From positions 1 through 47,443 of the forward strand of contig JACDGP010000033.1 of assembly GCA_013821605.1 (NCBI GenBank): a DNA stretch of 47,443 nt. Reading direction: 5' to 3'. The position numbers were made by a program, and so were the translations under genes. The stretch's first letter is position 1, and each line of letters opens with the position of its first letter. The stretch comes from Herpetosiphonaceae bacterium (lineage in GTDB: Bacteria > Chloroflexota > Chloroflexia > Chloroflexales > Kallotenuaceae). The notes under the pieces were generated by a model. The model saw only the letters and a list, made by a program, of their open reading frames with translations. It was not told the DNA's origin and made no database searches. Shown piece after piece: positions 9,638-18,443 of this stretch.

Positions 9638-10555
9638 ATGGCTGGATACGTCGGAACAGTTGTAACAGACCGGCGCGTGCTCTTGGGAAGCGATATTCAA
9701 GAACAGGTCAACCTTGCCGTACTCCCCCGTAACGTGCGGATCGATGGCCAGTTGGTCGCCAACGACGAGCGCCTTAACGTCGTGCGAGCAATGGCACATA
9801 ATGCGATTGGCCGGGGACGACCACCGGAGGTACTACCTCCCGATCGTGAGCAATTCCTTGGAACGTATCAAGCGCTAGCAGAGCAGCACCCCCACCTCGT
9901 TTCTATTCATTATCTTGCCACCTTAGACGGAGCGGCCCGCGAAGCACGGGTCTGCCACCAGTTAATGCAGCCGGACCAGCAAATCGAAGTCTACGAGGCT
10001 AAAACACTCGAAGGTGGCCTTGATTTTTTACTGAAAAGTACACTTGCGATGCTGGTCGAAGGCGCGACGACCACCCAAGTGCTGGCCCTGCTACGCTACC
10101 TCGAAACACACATGCTCACCTTTCTGCTGACGCCCGGTGCGGTCCAAGCCCAGCCCTGGGCGACGGTCAGCGGTACACATCGTGCACGGAGTATGGTGCC
10201 GGCTACCGAAACGCTCTGGCATTTCGATTCACAGCTACGGCGGCTCGTCCCGGTGCGTCAAAGTGGACAGTTGCATGCCAAGCTTGGCCCACTGCTCCAA
10301 TCACGTTGGAGCATGACGCGCTATGCCATGGTGGTACGCTACCGCGGTTACACACAGAACCAAATTGCCGAGTTAACCGGCAGCTTGCAACGCGCCGGAC
10401 TGGAAGCAGCCCCCCACCTCGAGCCGATTGCGGCAACGTTTTTACCCTGTATGCCCCCCCGCTTCATCGAATTGCTCTTGCTGCCAACCGAAGCAGATAT
10501 GTCACGGCTGCAAGGGCTGATACAAAATCCAATCTGGTGGAAGGGAGCAGCCTAG
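9638..10555 (+). CDS. DegV-like protein at the head of the rightward Tad operon
   Basis: A 305-residue protein whose first ~190 residues follow the DegV fold pattern. There is a short N-terminal strand, then NVRIDGQLVANDE (the strand and loop after the first helix) and PPEVLPPDREQFLGTYQAL (the S/T-Q-P-S-P-x-x-F region of DegV, here with Pro-Pro-Asp). The conserved Ser loop position reads HYLATLDG, and EAKTLEGGLDFLL matches the D-S-x-x-x-S-x-G-x-G segment. Residues 190-305 are a divergent second lobe. DegV proteins bind long-chain fatty acids and, in Firmicutes, act with fatty acid kinase. Several ligand-contacting serines appear replaced here, so fatty-acid binding cannot be assumed. The stop codon abuts the cpaB start (TAGATG), so this is the first gene of the operon. 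Its role in pilus biology is unknown. Confidence 0.6.
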   Translation: MAGYVGTVVTDRRVLLGSDIQEQVNLAVLPRNVRIDGQLVANDERLNVVRAMAHNAIGRGRPPEVLPPDREQFLGTYQALAEQHPHLVSIHYLATLDGAAREARVCHQLMQPDQQIEVYEAKTLEGGLDFLLKSTLAMLVEGATTTQVLALLRYLETHMLTFLLTPGAVQAQPWATVSGTHRARSMVPATETLWHFDSQLRRLVPVRQSGQLHAKLGPLLQSRWSMTRYAMVVRYRGYTQNQIAELTGSLQRAGLEAAPHLEPIAATFLPCMPPRFIELLLLPTEADMSRLQGLIQNPIWWKGAA

Positions 10556-11392
10556 ATGCGCAAGCAGAAACGACGCGGACTGATTTATGGGCTCATGGCC
10601 CTGGTCCTGGCGATCCTTACCGGGTTTCTTTTTACCTCGCGGATCGATGCCCTCCAGCGGCAGATCGGCGATATGCAGCAAGTGGTAGTGGTGAAAACTG
10701 CGATCGCCCCCCGCACGCTGATCACCGCCGATATGTTAGAGACACGCTCTATTCCGCGTGCCTATGCCCATCCTTCGTATATTCAAAGCATGAGCGATGT
10801 CGTCAATCAGCGGGTCGCTGTCGTCTCGCTTACGCCCGACATGATCCTGCGCCAAAACGATGTGGCACCGACCAGCGGGCTGAACGATGGCACACGCGCG
10901 ATCTCGATCGGCGTCAACCCGGTCTCTGTATCGGTTGATAAAGTGGTCGGTGGCAGTCGCGTCGATGTCATCGTCTCCTACGAAACCAGCGAACAAACTC
11001 TGGATCATCAAGAAACCAAGACGAAGCGCACACGCACACTGCTCAGCGATGTTGAGGTGCTTGAAGTCGCCGGTGCACCCATCACTCGGCCTAAGGCGAA
11101 GATCGATACGGGCTCCTCGGGTAACACGACCAATCAGTCGTCCAGCACTGGCCTTGGCATCTTTGGCTCGAATAGTGATACCAGTGGCACCGGCAATAGT
11201 GACACAAGCCTCAATACACCATACGGCCTCCGCGACAAAGTTGTGATTGTGACGCTCAAAGTCAAGCCCGAAGATGCTCAATTGCTGGCGTACCAGGACA
11301 CCTTTGCCACCGATATTCGGCTCTCCTTACGGCGTTCGGATGACCGTGAGATCAAGCCCCTCTCACCGACCAACGAGGAGGACTTTCGATAA
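10556..11392 (+). CDS. cpaB: CpaB/RcpC-like Flp pilus assembly protein
   Basis: A 278-residue protein with one N-terminal membrane anchor (LIYGLMALVLAILTGFLF) and a SAF-type domain (about 40-105). The SAF domain contains VVVKTAIAPRTLITADMLE, SIPRAYAHP and QRVAVVSLTPDMIL, which are typical of CpaB/RcpC. The C-terminal half (about 115-270) carries a Ser/Thr/Gly/Asn-rich insert at about 185-225 before the last strands (DKVVIVTLKVKPEDAQLLAY). In diderm bacteria CpaB contacts the secretin. No secretin gene is present here, so the protein probably acts at the cell envelope in another way, perhaps with the cell wall. It starts directly after the DegV-like stop and its TAA overlaps the next ATG (TAATG). 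Confidence 0.87.
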   Translation: MRKQKRRGLIYGLMALVLAILTGFLFTSRIDALQRQIGDMQQVVVVKTAIAPRTLITADMLETRSIPRAYAHPSYIQSMSDVVNQRVAVVSLTPDMILRQNDVAPTSGLNDGTRAISIGVNPVSVSVDKVVGGSRVDVIVSYETSEQTLDHQETKTKRTRTLLSDVEVLEVAGAPITRPKAKIDTGSSGNTTNQSSSTGLGIFGSNSDTSGTGNSDTSLNTPYGLRDKVVIVTLKVKPEDAQLLAYQDTFATDIRLSLRRSDDREIKPLSPTNEEDFR

Positions 11393-12633
11393 TGAGCGAG
11401 CAGGAAATCCTCGATATCAAGGTGCTGATCGGCTCGAATCAGCCCGACTTGGTCCGCGAGCTTGAGCTTCTGCTAGCGGAAAGTTTTCCTATTCAGGTGA
11501 TTGGCACCGTCGCGGATGGTCGCGCCTGCCTTGATCGTACAGTGGCGTACCGGCCTGATATTTTGCTGATCGATGAGGTGATCGGGGTCGTCCCGGCGCT
11601 GGACGTGGCACGCCAAGTAGCGCTGTCGGCACCCGGCACAGCAGTGATCATCGTCGCAGGGCGCTCGGATGCCGCCTTGCTGCAGCGGGCGATTGTTGCA
11701 GGCGCCCGCGATGTCCTGATGCGACCGATCATGCTGGATGCCTTACGCAGCAGTATTCTACGCGCTTATGAGCTCGAAGAAGCGCGTACGCGGCAGCTCG
11801 TTAACTTCCAGGCCGAGTCGCTACTTACAGCCCGCTCAAGTGTCGTCGCCGTGTATAGCCCACGCGGTGGGGCGGGCACGACAACGATTGCGACAAATCT
11901 AGCTGTAACCTTAGCGCGTGAGCTCCCGCAAAACCGGACCGTCCTGGTCGATTTCAATACGCAATTTGGAGCGACGGCAGCCCTGCTTGGCATGAAGCCC
12001 GAGCGCACGCTGCTGGACCTGGTACCGTTTATGGATGATCTCAATACCTCCTCGGCGATCATCAGCAACGTGCTCACCCCCCATAGCTCGGGGCTGCGTT
12101 TGCTGGCTGCCCCACCTATGCATCTTGGGCCAAGTATGTCGGGCGACGCTGCTGCTGGCATCTTGCTGGCCCTGCGCCGCGCCTTTAGCTTTGTGATCGT
12201 TGATCTACCATCCGAGATCAATGATGCGACACTGGCGACACTGGAACGGGCCGATCAAATATTGCATGTCATCACACCCGATGTGCTAGCGGTCCAGGCT
12301 GCCCGCGCCGCCTTTAATATCTTTGAACAACGTGGCATTCCGCAAGATGTGATTGGACTGGTGGTTAATCGAGCGAATAAACGGCTTGAGATCCAGCCGC
12401 GCGAAATACGAATGCTCTTCCCGTATCCTATCAAGGGCGAGATTCCGGCGGATTTTTATGGCATCGAGGGTCCCCTGAGTCTGGGGCAACCGCTGGCCGA
12501 AGCAGAAGATAGTTGTCAGGCCTACAAAGCAATTCGTACCTTGGCGTTGTTGATCGCTAACGCGCGTCCGCGACCGGAGCCAAGTGGTGGTGACCAACCG
12601 GTCGCGATGAAGACCGCGCTCTCGTCCCGCTAA
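11392..12633 (+). CDS. cpaE: CpaE/TadZ-like localisation ATPase with receiver domain
   Basis: A 413-residue protein. An atypical receiver domain lies at about 8-125 (Asp61 in DILLIDEVIG is the candidate phosphoacceptor; GARDVLMRP follows the usual Lys region). A ParA/MinD-like domain lies at about 148-385. The P-loop reads PRGGAGTTTIA: Arg158 stands where deviant Walker A boxes have the signature Lys, and Thr163 replaces the P-loop Lys. Loss of the second Lys is known in TadZ/CpaE proteins; loss of both is more extreme. VLVDFNTQFG (Walker A') and FVIVDLPSEINDATLATLERAD match the family. TadZ proteins place the pilus machine at a cell site. The gene overlaps cpaB by one base. Confidence 0.85.
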   Translation: MSEQEILDIKVLIGSNQPDLVRELELLLAESFPIQVIGTVADGRACLDRTVAYRPDILLIDEVIGVVPALDVARQVALSAPGTAVIIVAGRSDAALLQRAIVAGARDVLMRPIMLDALRSSILRAYELEEARTRQLVNFQAESLLTARSSVVAVYSPRGGAGTTTIATNLAVTLARELPQNRTVLVDFNTQFGATAALLGMKPERTLLDLVPFMDDLNTSSAIISNVLTPHSSGLRLLAAPPMHLGPSMSGDAAAGILLALRRAFSFVIVDLPSEINDATLATLERADQILHVITPDVLAVQAARAAFNIFEQRGIPQDVIGLVVNRANKRLEIQPREIRMLFPYPIKGEIPADFYGIEGPLSLGQPLAEAEDSCQAYKAIRTLALLIANARPRPEPSGGDQPVAMKTALSSR

Positions 12634-12665
12634 GGGGGAATGCAAACAATTGAGGAGTTCATCCC

Positions 12666-14177
12666 ATGCATGTCCTTGTATCTAACAATGATGCCGAAAT
12701 CAGTGCCTTCCGCCGGGCAATTGGGACACTAGCCGATGAGTTGCGAGTCGTCGAAAATAATTTGGGAGCGTTGTCACTGGTCGGCAGTGGTAGTGCGGAG
12801 ATTGAAGCACTCGTCATCACCGGTCACCAGGACGAAGGTGTCAACATTCCCACACCAACCTTTGTACGTAACATGGCGGATACGGTGCCGATTGTCGTGG
12901 TTGGTGCCTTTATGAGCGATCAGCAGAGCGACAGCGTCGAAGTCGTCGATACGATCGAGGAGGCAGCCGACCTGCTACGTGTGCACGCGCAGCCACCAGT
13001 ACCTGTGGCAGGCCATGGAGCGGATGAAGCTGAGGCCTCCGCTAATGGTCATGGGTTGACCGACTTATCTGATACAGCAGTGGTCAATGACCATCGACTG
13101 TCCCTGCCGGCGCGTGAAGCGCATATCTATGGGAGTGACAACCAGTCTGAGACACCTCCAGCGTCGGCCCAAAGTGCTAGAGGCGACCGGACAGGTGCGA
13201 GCATGGCATCGGGACCCGGTACCGAAACGCCCGAGGCAGTACCCGAATCGGCTCATTCGCTGGCCGATGATATTCGCGATTGGACTGAGCGCAACGAGCA
13301 ACAGCGTGGCCAGACGCATGGCCCGGCGACCGGACGTTCCATTTGGCAGCGCATTAACGATCTGATGCCGGCAAACCGCAGCGCGCGCGAGGAGGAAGCT
13401 GAACTGGATAAAGCCATCCGCGCGCCGCGCATCACGCATTGCCATAACATCGCGGTCATTAGCCCTAAAGGTGGTGTCGGTAAAAGCTTCCTGACCTATA
13501 TTGCCGGTAATTTCCTGGCCGAGGTGCGAGGCGATAAGGTAGTCGCGATCGATACCAATCCCGACTTTGGTACCCTGGCCGATCAGGTGCGGGGCCGCGA
13601 GCAACAAACTGTCGGCACGCTGCTGGAGCATCTGCAAACTATTCGGCATTACAGCGACCTGCGCCGCTTTACCAGCAAAGTCGAAAGTCGGCTCGAAGTG
13701 CTGGCCGCGCCAGCCGATCCTGATGCCATGGCTACGATCACCGCTGCCGATTATGGTATGGTGCACAAGCAGCTCAATCACTACTATGACACGGTCTTGT
13801 TTGATTGTGGCACCGGCTTCCGTGACGATATCACACGCTTCGCTTTACAGCAAAGCGACCAAATCCTGTTAGTCTCAGCACCCTTGTTTATCACCACCGG
13901 CATTGTGATTCGGGCGCTGGGCTATCTCAACCAGATCGGCTGTGATCTGAGCCGTGTGACGCTCGCCATCAACCAAGTCCGCAAGGAAAAACCATTAGAT
14001 ATCGACTATATGCGCGCGCGCTTTGGCTCACGGTTGAACGCGATCGTAGAGATTCCCTTCGACATCCAGCTCTACCACAGCCTTGACCGTGGTGAGTTTA
14101 ATATCGACCAGCTTGATACGTCCACCCGTGTAGCAGTCAAGCGGCTGGTCGCTGAACTCGTTCAGCACTTTGAGTAA
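12666..14177 (+). CDS. MinD/ParA-type ATPase with degenerate receiver and long linker
   Basis: A 503-residue second TadZ-like protein. Residues 1-108 look like a degenerate receiver fold (MHVLVSNND, then IEALVITGHQ, then VPIVVVG). Residues 110-225 are low-complexity and probably disordered. Residues 255-503 form a MinD/ParA ATPase with a complete deviant Walker A box KGGVGKS (Lys268, Lys273), VVAIDTNPDFGTLADQ, and YDTVLFDCGTG as Walker B. Unlike its neighbour, this ATPase keeps both lysines, so one operon makes a probably active and a probably inactive paralogue, which may pair. It begins 32 bases after cpaE, with GAGGAG upstream of the ATG. A role in placing or switching the pilus machine is inferred from context. 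Confidence 0.82.
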   Translation: MHVLVSNNDAEISAFRRAIGTLADELRVVENNLGALSLVGSGSAEIEALVITGHQDEGVNIPTPTFVRNMADTVPIVVVGAFMSDQQSDSVEVVDTIEEAADLLRVHAQPPVPVAGHGADEAEASANGHGLTDLSDTAVVNDHRLSLPAREAHIYGSDNQSETPPASAQSARGDRTGASMASGPGTETPEAVPESAHSLADDIRDWTERNEQQRGQTHGPATGRSIWQRINDLMPANRSAREEEAELDKAIRAPRITHCHNIAVISPKGGVGKSFLTYIAGNFLAEVRGDKVVAIDTNPDFGTLADQVRGREQQTVGTLLEHLQTIRHYSDLRRFTSKVESRLEVLAAPADPDAMATITAADYGMVHKQLNHYYDTVLFDCGTGFRDDITRFALQQSDQILLVSAPLFITTGIVIRALGYLNQIGCDLSRVTLAINQVRKEKPLDIDYMRARFGSRLNAIVEIPFDIQLYHSLDRGEFNIDQLDTSTRVAVKRLVAELVQHFE

Positions 14178-14229
14178 CAGCAAGTCGAGCGCGAGAGCAA
14201 GGACACCATCAGGGTAAGGAGATCAGGTC

Positions 14230-14946
14230 ATGACCGGATCAACTGGGACACGACAGACTATTTTGGTTGTCGAAGACACCGACCTTATTGCGGAGTTCGT
14301 CGTAAGCCATCTCGAAGCGGCGGGCTACCAAACCGCCGTCGCAATCTCGGGCGAAGAAGCGATCGACATGCTTAAGACACTGCGACCGGCGCTGATTGTG
14401 TTGGATGTGGTGCTCGACGGTATCGACGGCTTCGAGGTATGTCGCCGTATTCGTCAAAACGCATTTAATGGCCTAGCAACGGTCGCTAACGTGCCCGTAC
14501 TGATGCTCTCGGCGCGTGCTGCCGAGGCTGATCGGCTAGACGGCTTCAACGCTGGCGTAGATGACTATCTGAGCAAGCCCTTTAGCCCAGATGAGTTGCT
14601 GGCACGCATCCAAGCGATTTTGCGCCGGGCAAATGGCATCGGTCAACTTACGCTGCAAGTCGGCGATCTAACGATCGACCCTTTCCAGCGTGTCGTGCGC
14701 GCCGGTGATACCGTGCTTGATCTCACACCTAAAGAGTTTGATCTGCTCCATTTGCTCGCCAGCCATCCCGGTCAAGTGATGCCTCGTGCCTTGCTCCTAG
14801 AACGTGTGTGGGGCTACACGCAGGACTGCAACACGCGCACGGTTGATGTCCATATTCAGCGCTTACGCGAGAAGCTCGATGCACAACCGACCTCGGCCGG
14901 AGCGATCCAAACCGAATGGGGTGTTGGTTACAAAATGGTGGTGTAA
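14230..14946 (+). CDS. OmpR/PhoB-family response regulator
   Basis: A 238-residue response regulator. The receiver domain (about 10-130) has the acidic pair in VVEDTD, phosphoacceptor Asp59 in LIVLDVVLDG, a Ser in LMLSARA and the Lys of LSKPFSPDELLARI. A winged-helix DNA-binding domain (about 140-236) contains LTPKEFDLLHLLASHPGQVM, LLERVWG and TRTVDVHIQRLREKL. A GTAAGGAG ribosome-binding site precedes the ATG. The histidine kinase gene overlaps its stop (TAATG). Because the pair is embedded in the Tad operon and this family binds direct repeats spaced by about 11 bases, the repeats in the two pilin promoters at 18786-18805 and 19208-19227 are natural target candidates. That link is inference. 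Confidence 0.9.
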   Translation: MTGSTGTRQTILVVEDTDLIAEFVVSHLEAAGYQTAVAISGEEAIDMLKTLRPALIVLDVVLDGIDGFEVCRRIRQNAFNGLATVANVPVLMLSARAAEADRLDGFNAGVDDYLSKPFSPDELLARIQAILRRANGIGQLTLQVGDLTIDPFQRVVRAGDTVLDLTPKEFDLLHLLASHPGQVMPRALLLERVWGYTQDCNTRTVDVHIQRLREKLDAQPTSAGAIQTEWGVGYKMVV

Positions 14947-16427
14947 TGCGACCGTTTCCATGGTGGTCACAGCTCCGCTACCGCTTGCTGGCGATCTTTG
15001 TGCTGGTCGTCCTGGTAAATGGCTTGTACTCAGAGTACGCGGTTGGTCGTACTCTGAATACGGAGCTCCCGCAGGTTGCGCTCCAAACCTTGGCATTGCA
15101 CGGAGCACGGCTAGCAGCACAACTTGAGCAGGCCTATACGGTGCATGGCCAGCTTTCGACCAAAGTGCTGGACCAGCCACCACAGGTAGCGATGCGGCTC
15201 TATGATGCACAAGGGCAGCGTCTGGAAGCCAGTAGCCCGCTATCGCCCCAAGCAACGACCGTGACGCAAGCCCTACACGGTACATCTAGAGCACCAACGA
15301 TAGTGCTGAACGGCAGCCAGCGCTATGGTTATGAGGCTTTGCCATTAATAGCCCGAGGTAAGCTCATCGGCGTGCTTGAAGTTGCCGAAGAACTTCCGGC
15401 TCTGGATCGTTTCCAGACGGCGATGCAGGCCCAGATTGCTACCACCGCGATCGTTTCATTATGCTCGCTGCTGGCGGTCGCCGTCTACCTCGGCAACCGC
15501 CTGAGCCAGTCGCTGCATCACATTCGTCAACAAACGCGCGCCATCGTCAACGGTGACTTCGACCACCGATTATCGATCAAGTCACATGACGAAATCGCCC
15601 AGATCGGTCTTGACCTGAACCAGATGGCCGAGGAGCTCCAGCAACTGGCTAAAACGCGCAACGAGTTTTTGAGCAAGGTGTCACACGAGCTACGAACGCC
15701 CCTCACGATTGCGAAGGGCTTTTCTTCATTGCTCCAGCGTCAGATCACGGAACCGGCTCAGATGCGCCAGGTTACGATTATTGATGGGCAAATCGATGAC
15801 TTAACACGGCTCGTCAATGACTTGCTGGATCTGTCGCGGCGTCAGGATGGCGCCCTTAATCTTCACGCTGAGGAGCTTGATTGCCGCACGCTGCTGGCTG
15901 ACGTGGCCGAGCGCCAGCGGCAGGTTCTACGTGGCCAAAAGGTGACGCTTGAGACTCGGTTTCGGGTGCAACATGCCTTGATTAAAGGCGATGCACAGCG
16001 GCTCCATCAAGTGTTAGGTAATCTAATTGGCAATGCCAGCCGCTATAGTCGTGGTCATATCTGGCTTGAACTGGATACGGACGCCGAGCATGCGATCATC
16101 CGCGTATCTGATGATGGGCTGGGGATCGCGCCGGAAGATCAAGCGCGCATTTTTGAGCCTTTTTTCCAGGCGAGCCGTGGCCCACGTGGCAAAGCTGGCC
16201 TTGGCCTTGCCGTCGCCCGCGAACTTGTGCTGGCTCATGAAGGGACAATCTCAGTCGAAAGCGTAGTCGGCAGCGGTACAACCTTTAAGCTCGCGCTGCC
16301 GCTCATCCCAGAGCAGAATCAAACCAAGCGCCGCTCACGCCGCTTTTTATCGTCGGCTCGTATCGTCCGCAAACGCTCCAACACGGCGATCTATGAGGCG
16401 ACTCCCACGCCTTCCGAGCAGTCTTGA
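14946..16427 (+). CDS. Membrane sensor histidine kinase with HAMP domain
   Basis: A 493-residue sensor kinase. Its ATG overlaps the stop of the response regulator by one base. Membrane segment 1 is at about 12-28, followed by an extracytoplasmic sensor of about 130 residues. Membrane segment 2 is at about 163-183, HAMP at about 184-237, and a HisKA domain has SHELRTPL with His247. A GHKL ATPase domain carries N-box NLIGNASRYS, G1 DDGLGIAPED, F-box FEPFFQ and G2 GLGLAV. A basic C-terminal tail of about 35 residues (KRRSRRFLSSARIVRKR) follows the catalytic domain. It presumably phosphorylates the adjacent regulator in response to an envelope or surface-contact signal; the signal is unknown. Confidence 0.9.
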   Translation: MRPFPWWSQLRYRLLAIFVLVVLVNGLYSEYAVGRTLNTELPQVALQTLALHGARLAAQLEQAYTVHGQLSTKVLDQPPQVAMRLYDAQGQRLEASSPLSPQATTVTQALHGTSRAPTIVLNGSQRYGYEALPLIARGKLIGVLEVAEELPALDRFQTAMQAQIATTAIVSLCSLLAVAVYLGNRLSQSLHHIRQQTRAIVNGDFDHRLSIKSHDEIAQIGLDLNQMAEELQQLAKTRNEFLSKVSHELRTPLTIAKGFSSLLQRQITEPAQMRQVTIIDGQIDDLTRLVNDLLDLSRRQDGALNLHAEELDCRTLLADVAERQRQVLRGQKVTLETRFRVQHALIKGDAQRLHQVLGNLIGNASRYSRGHIWLELDTDAEHAIIRVSDDGLGIAPEDQARIFEPFFQASRGPRGKAGLGLAVARELVLAHEGTISVESVVGSGTTFKLALPLIPEQNQTKRRSRRFLSSARIVRKRSNTAIYEATPTPSEQS

Positions 16428-16456
16428 ACGCCTAAAGTTTTAACACAGAGTACCTT

Positions 16457-16906
16457 ATGCCGAAAGCCATCATTATTACCCTCTATATTGTATATACCGC
16501 CGTGCTGCTCTATGTCTCTTGGACCGACATCCAGACCCGTCGCATCCCTAATCATGCCGTCATTCCGGCCATTCTGCTCGCAATGTTCGCGATGCGTTGG
16601 ACAATTGGACTACCCTCTGCACTGCTCGGTGGCGTGATTGCTCCGCTCCCTTTGATCGCTGCTCGGTTTCTAACCGGTGCCAATAAAATGGGCATGGGCG
16701 ATATCAAGCTGGCAATTTTTGTCGGTTTAATTCTAGGCTATCAACTCGCGCTCTGGGGCGTAGCGCTTGGCCTAGTGCTATCGCTCCTGTTTGGCTTCCT
16801 GGGCGTCGCACGCGGCAAGTATACGTTGCAATCAAAGCTACCGTTCGGCCCCTTTCTGGCGGCCGGCACGCTGCCCCTCTTGCTGTTCTTACACCTCCCG
16901 CTCTAA
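16457..16906 (+). CDS. cpaA: Prepilin peptidase, TadV/CpaA type (A24)
   Basis: A 149-residue, highly hydrophobic aspartic protease expected to cleave the leader from Flp-type prepilins at the inner face of the membrane. The two catalytic aspartates are visible: Asp24 in SWTDIQTRRIPN and Asp82 in the GMGD motif (KMGMGDIKL). About five membrane segments surround them. It has the short TadV form without the N-terminal methylase domain of PilD. It lies 29 bases after the histidine kinase gene in the rightward Tad operon. Its likely substrates are the two small pilins encoded at 18488-18700 and 18909-19121. Confidence 0.92.
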   Translation: MPKAIIITLYIVYTAVLLYVSWTDIQTRRIPNHAVIPAILLAMFAMRWTIGLPSALLGGVIAPLPLIAARFLTGANKMGMGDIKLAIFVGLILGYQLALWGVALGLVLSLLFGFLGVARGKYTLQSKLPFGPFLAAGTLPLLLFLHLPL

Positions 16907-16995
16907 GCAGCCTCGCGTTGAGGACCATGCTCACCATGGCAGTCCATTGATGCGGATCGGCAAGAGCTTGGCCACATATCAGAAAGGTAGGCACA

Positions 16996-18417
16996 ATGCA
17001 GATACGTTCCAGCCTCTATCCACTACGGATCGTGGTTTTGATGACGATCACAGCTATCAGTATTGCGGCTTGCGGCAATCCTCTCGCCACAGCTCCGGTC
17101 CCAACCATCCCACCAACTGCCCTTGCACAAGTGACTGGCGCCTCACCGACGAGTATGCCAACCGGTACACCCCAGCCGACCCTAACGCCATCTTCAACCC
17201 CTACGTCGGCACCCACGGCAACGCTGCCACCGACTACCACGCCGACGCTGCTACCTTCGCCGCTAGCAACGACGACGGTTGGTGCGCAAGCGACGGCTGT
17301 GCTATCCAGTACAGCCTTCCTCACGACTACTAGTGATGTATCGCATCTGTTAGCTCCACAGTGGTACGTCGACAGCAATGGTAATGGTATTCCCGATTTT
17401 ATTGAAACCAAGTATGGCTACGACCCGACGAAAGAAAACTGTCCGATGCAGTCCTGCGGCGATGGTGGGCAGGGCACGACCTACAATGCCAAGGGCCACA
17501 ACGTGCTCTTGATCCTCGACTCCTCCGGCTCAATGGTAGCCAAGCTTGACGGTGTCCAAACCAAGCTCGCAGTAGCCAAAGCAGCGTTGCTGCGTTTCGT
17601 GGGGGTGATCAATACCGCATATAAGCTCGGCTTCATGGTATACGGCCACAAAGGCAACAACACCGAGGCGGGCAAAGCCGAAAGCTGTGCTGGCATTGAC
17701 GTACTTGCGCCCCTAGGCCAAGTCCAACGGTCTACGTTCCCCCAACTGCTTGAACAGTTCCAGCCCACGGGCTGGACGCCCATAGCTGCCTCGCTGAGGA
17801 AAGCACAGCAGGTCTTTGCCGGGCAGGAAGGTGCCGACAATCGGATTATCCTCGTCTCGGACGGTATCGAGACGTGTGGTGGTGATCCGGTTGCAGTTGC
17901 TACCCAGCTTCATGCGCAGGGCCTTAAGGTACAGGTCGATATTGTCGGCTTCGGTGTCGAGAACAGCAGTGAAGCGGCAGCGTTACTCCAAGTTGCCCAA
18001 ACCACCGGCGGCAGCTACTTCGACGCCAAGACCTATAACGACTTCCAAAACTATTGGAAACAGCAGGTGGCGGCAGAGATCAAAACCGAACAAGCTGCAC
18101 AATGCGAACTCCATAATACCTTCTTCGCAGAGCTGTGCCAGCAGACGCTGGTTAATCATGCCAAGGATGATATCTATGCCGAGGTATCGAAGGTTGATTC
18201 AGCAATCACCAGCGCTAAGCTCAAGGACGATCAAGCCACCGTGCAGCAACTTGAGCCCCAAGAACAAGCTTACAAAGTGATCCTCACGCGTATCCAGGGA
18301 GTGTTCGACGCACGAGAAAAGCGTGCCCAGGAAGCAAGCGACCGGTACAACCAGCTACAACAACAGCTCTACACGATGCAGCAGCAGTTCCAACAGGCCT
18401 ATGGGAGCAATCCATAA
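16996..18417 (+). CDS. VWA-domain lipoprotein of the Tad locus
   Basis: A 473-residue exported lipoprotein. The signal peptide ends in the lipobox SIAAC with Cys26 as the lipidation site. Residues 33-95 are a Thr/Pro/Ser-rich stalk. A short DSNGNGIPD motif (126-134) resembles a calcium-binding thrombospondin type 3 or EF-hand-like loop. A VWA domain (about 168-360) has MIDAS residues in LDSSGS (Asp175, Ser177, Ser179) and Asp in LVSDG. The C-terminal 100 residues are Gln-rich helices that may form a coiled coil. It is the last gene of the rightward Tad operon, 89 bases after the peptidase, and faces the pilin genes. It is a plausible surface adhesin or a partner of the other VWA protein of the locus. 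Confidence 0.82.
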   Translation: MQIRSSLYPLRIVVLMTITAISIAACGNPLATAPVPTIPPTALAQVTGASPTSMPTGTPQPTLTPSSTPTSAPTATLPPTTTPTLLPSPLATTTVGAQATAVLSSTAFLTTTSDVSHLLAPQWYVDSNGNGIPDFIETKYGYDPTKENCPMQSCGDGGQGTTYNAKGHNVLLILDSSGSMVAKLDGVQTKLAVAKAALLRFVGVINTAYKLGFMVYGHKGNNTEAGKAESCAGIDVLAPLGQVQRSTFPQLLEQFQPTGWTPIAASLRKAQQVFAGQEGADNRIILVSDGIETCGGDPVAVATQLHAQGLKVQVDIVGFGVENSSEAAALLQVAQTTGGSYFDAKTYNDFQNYWKQQVAAEIKTEQAAQCELHNTFFAELCQQTLVNHAKDDIYAEVSKVDSAITSAKLKDDQATVQQLEPQEQAYKVILTRIQGVFDAREKRAQEASDRYNQLQQQLYTMQQQFQQAYGSNP

Positions 18418-18443
18418 GGGGTGAGGTAAGGCAAAGACCATAA

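Noticed and set aside
12666-13400. Antisense open frames of 120-240 codons opposite TadZ/MinD genes and in the kelch gene
   Set aside because: They follow from high G+C codon use of the real genes; no ribosome-binding sites or protein-like motifs.
14916-14945. Longer start of the histidine kinase at 14916
   Set aside because: The extra ten codons overlap the response regulator; the ATG at 14946 overlaps its stop in the usual TAATG fashion.
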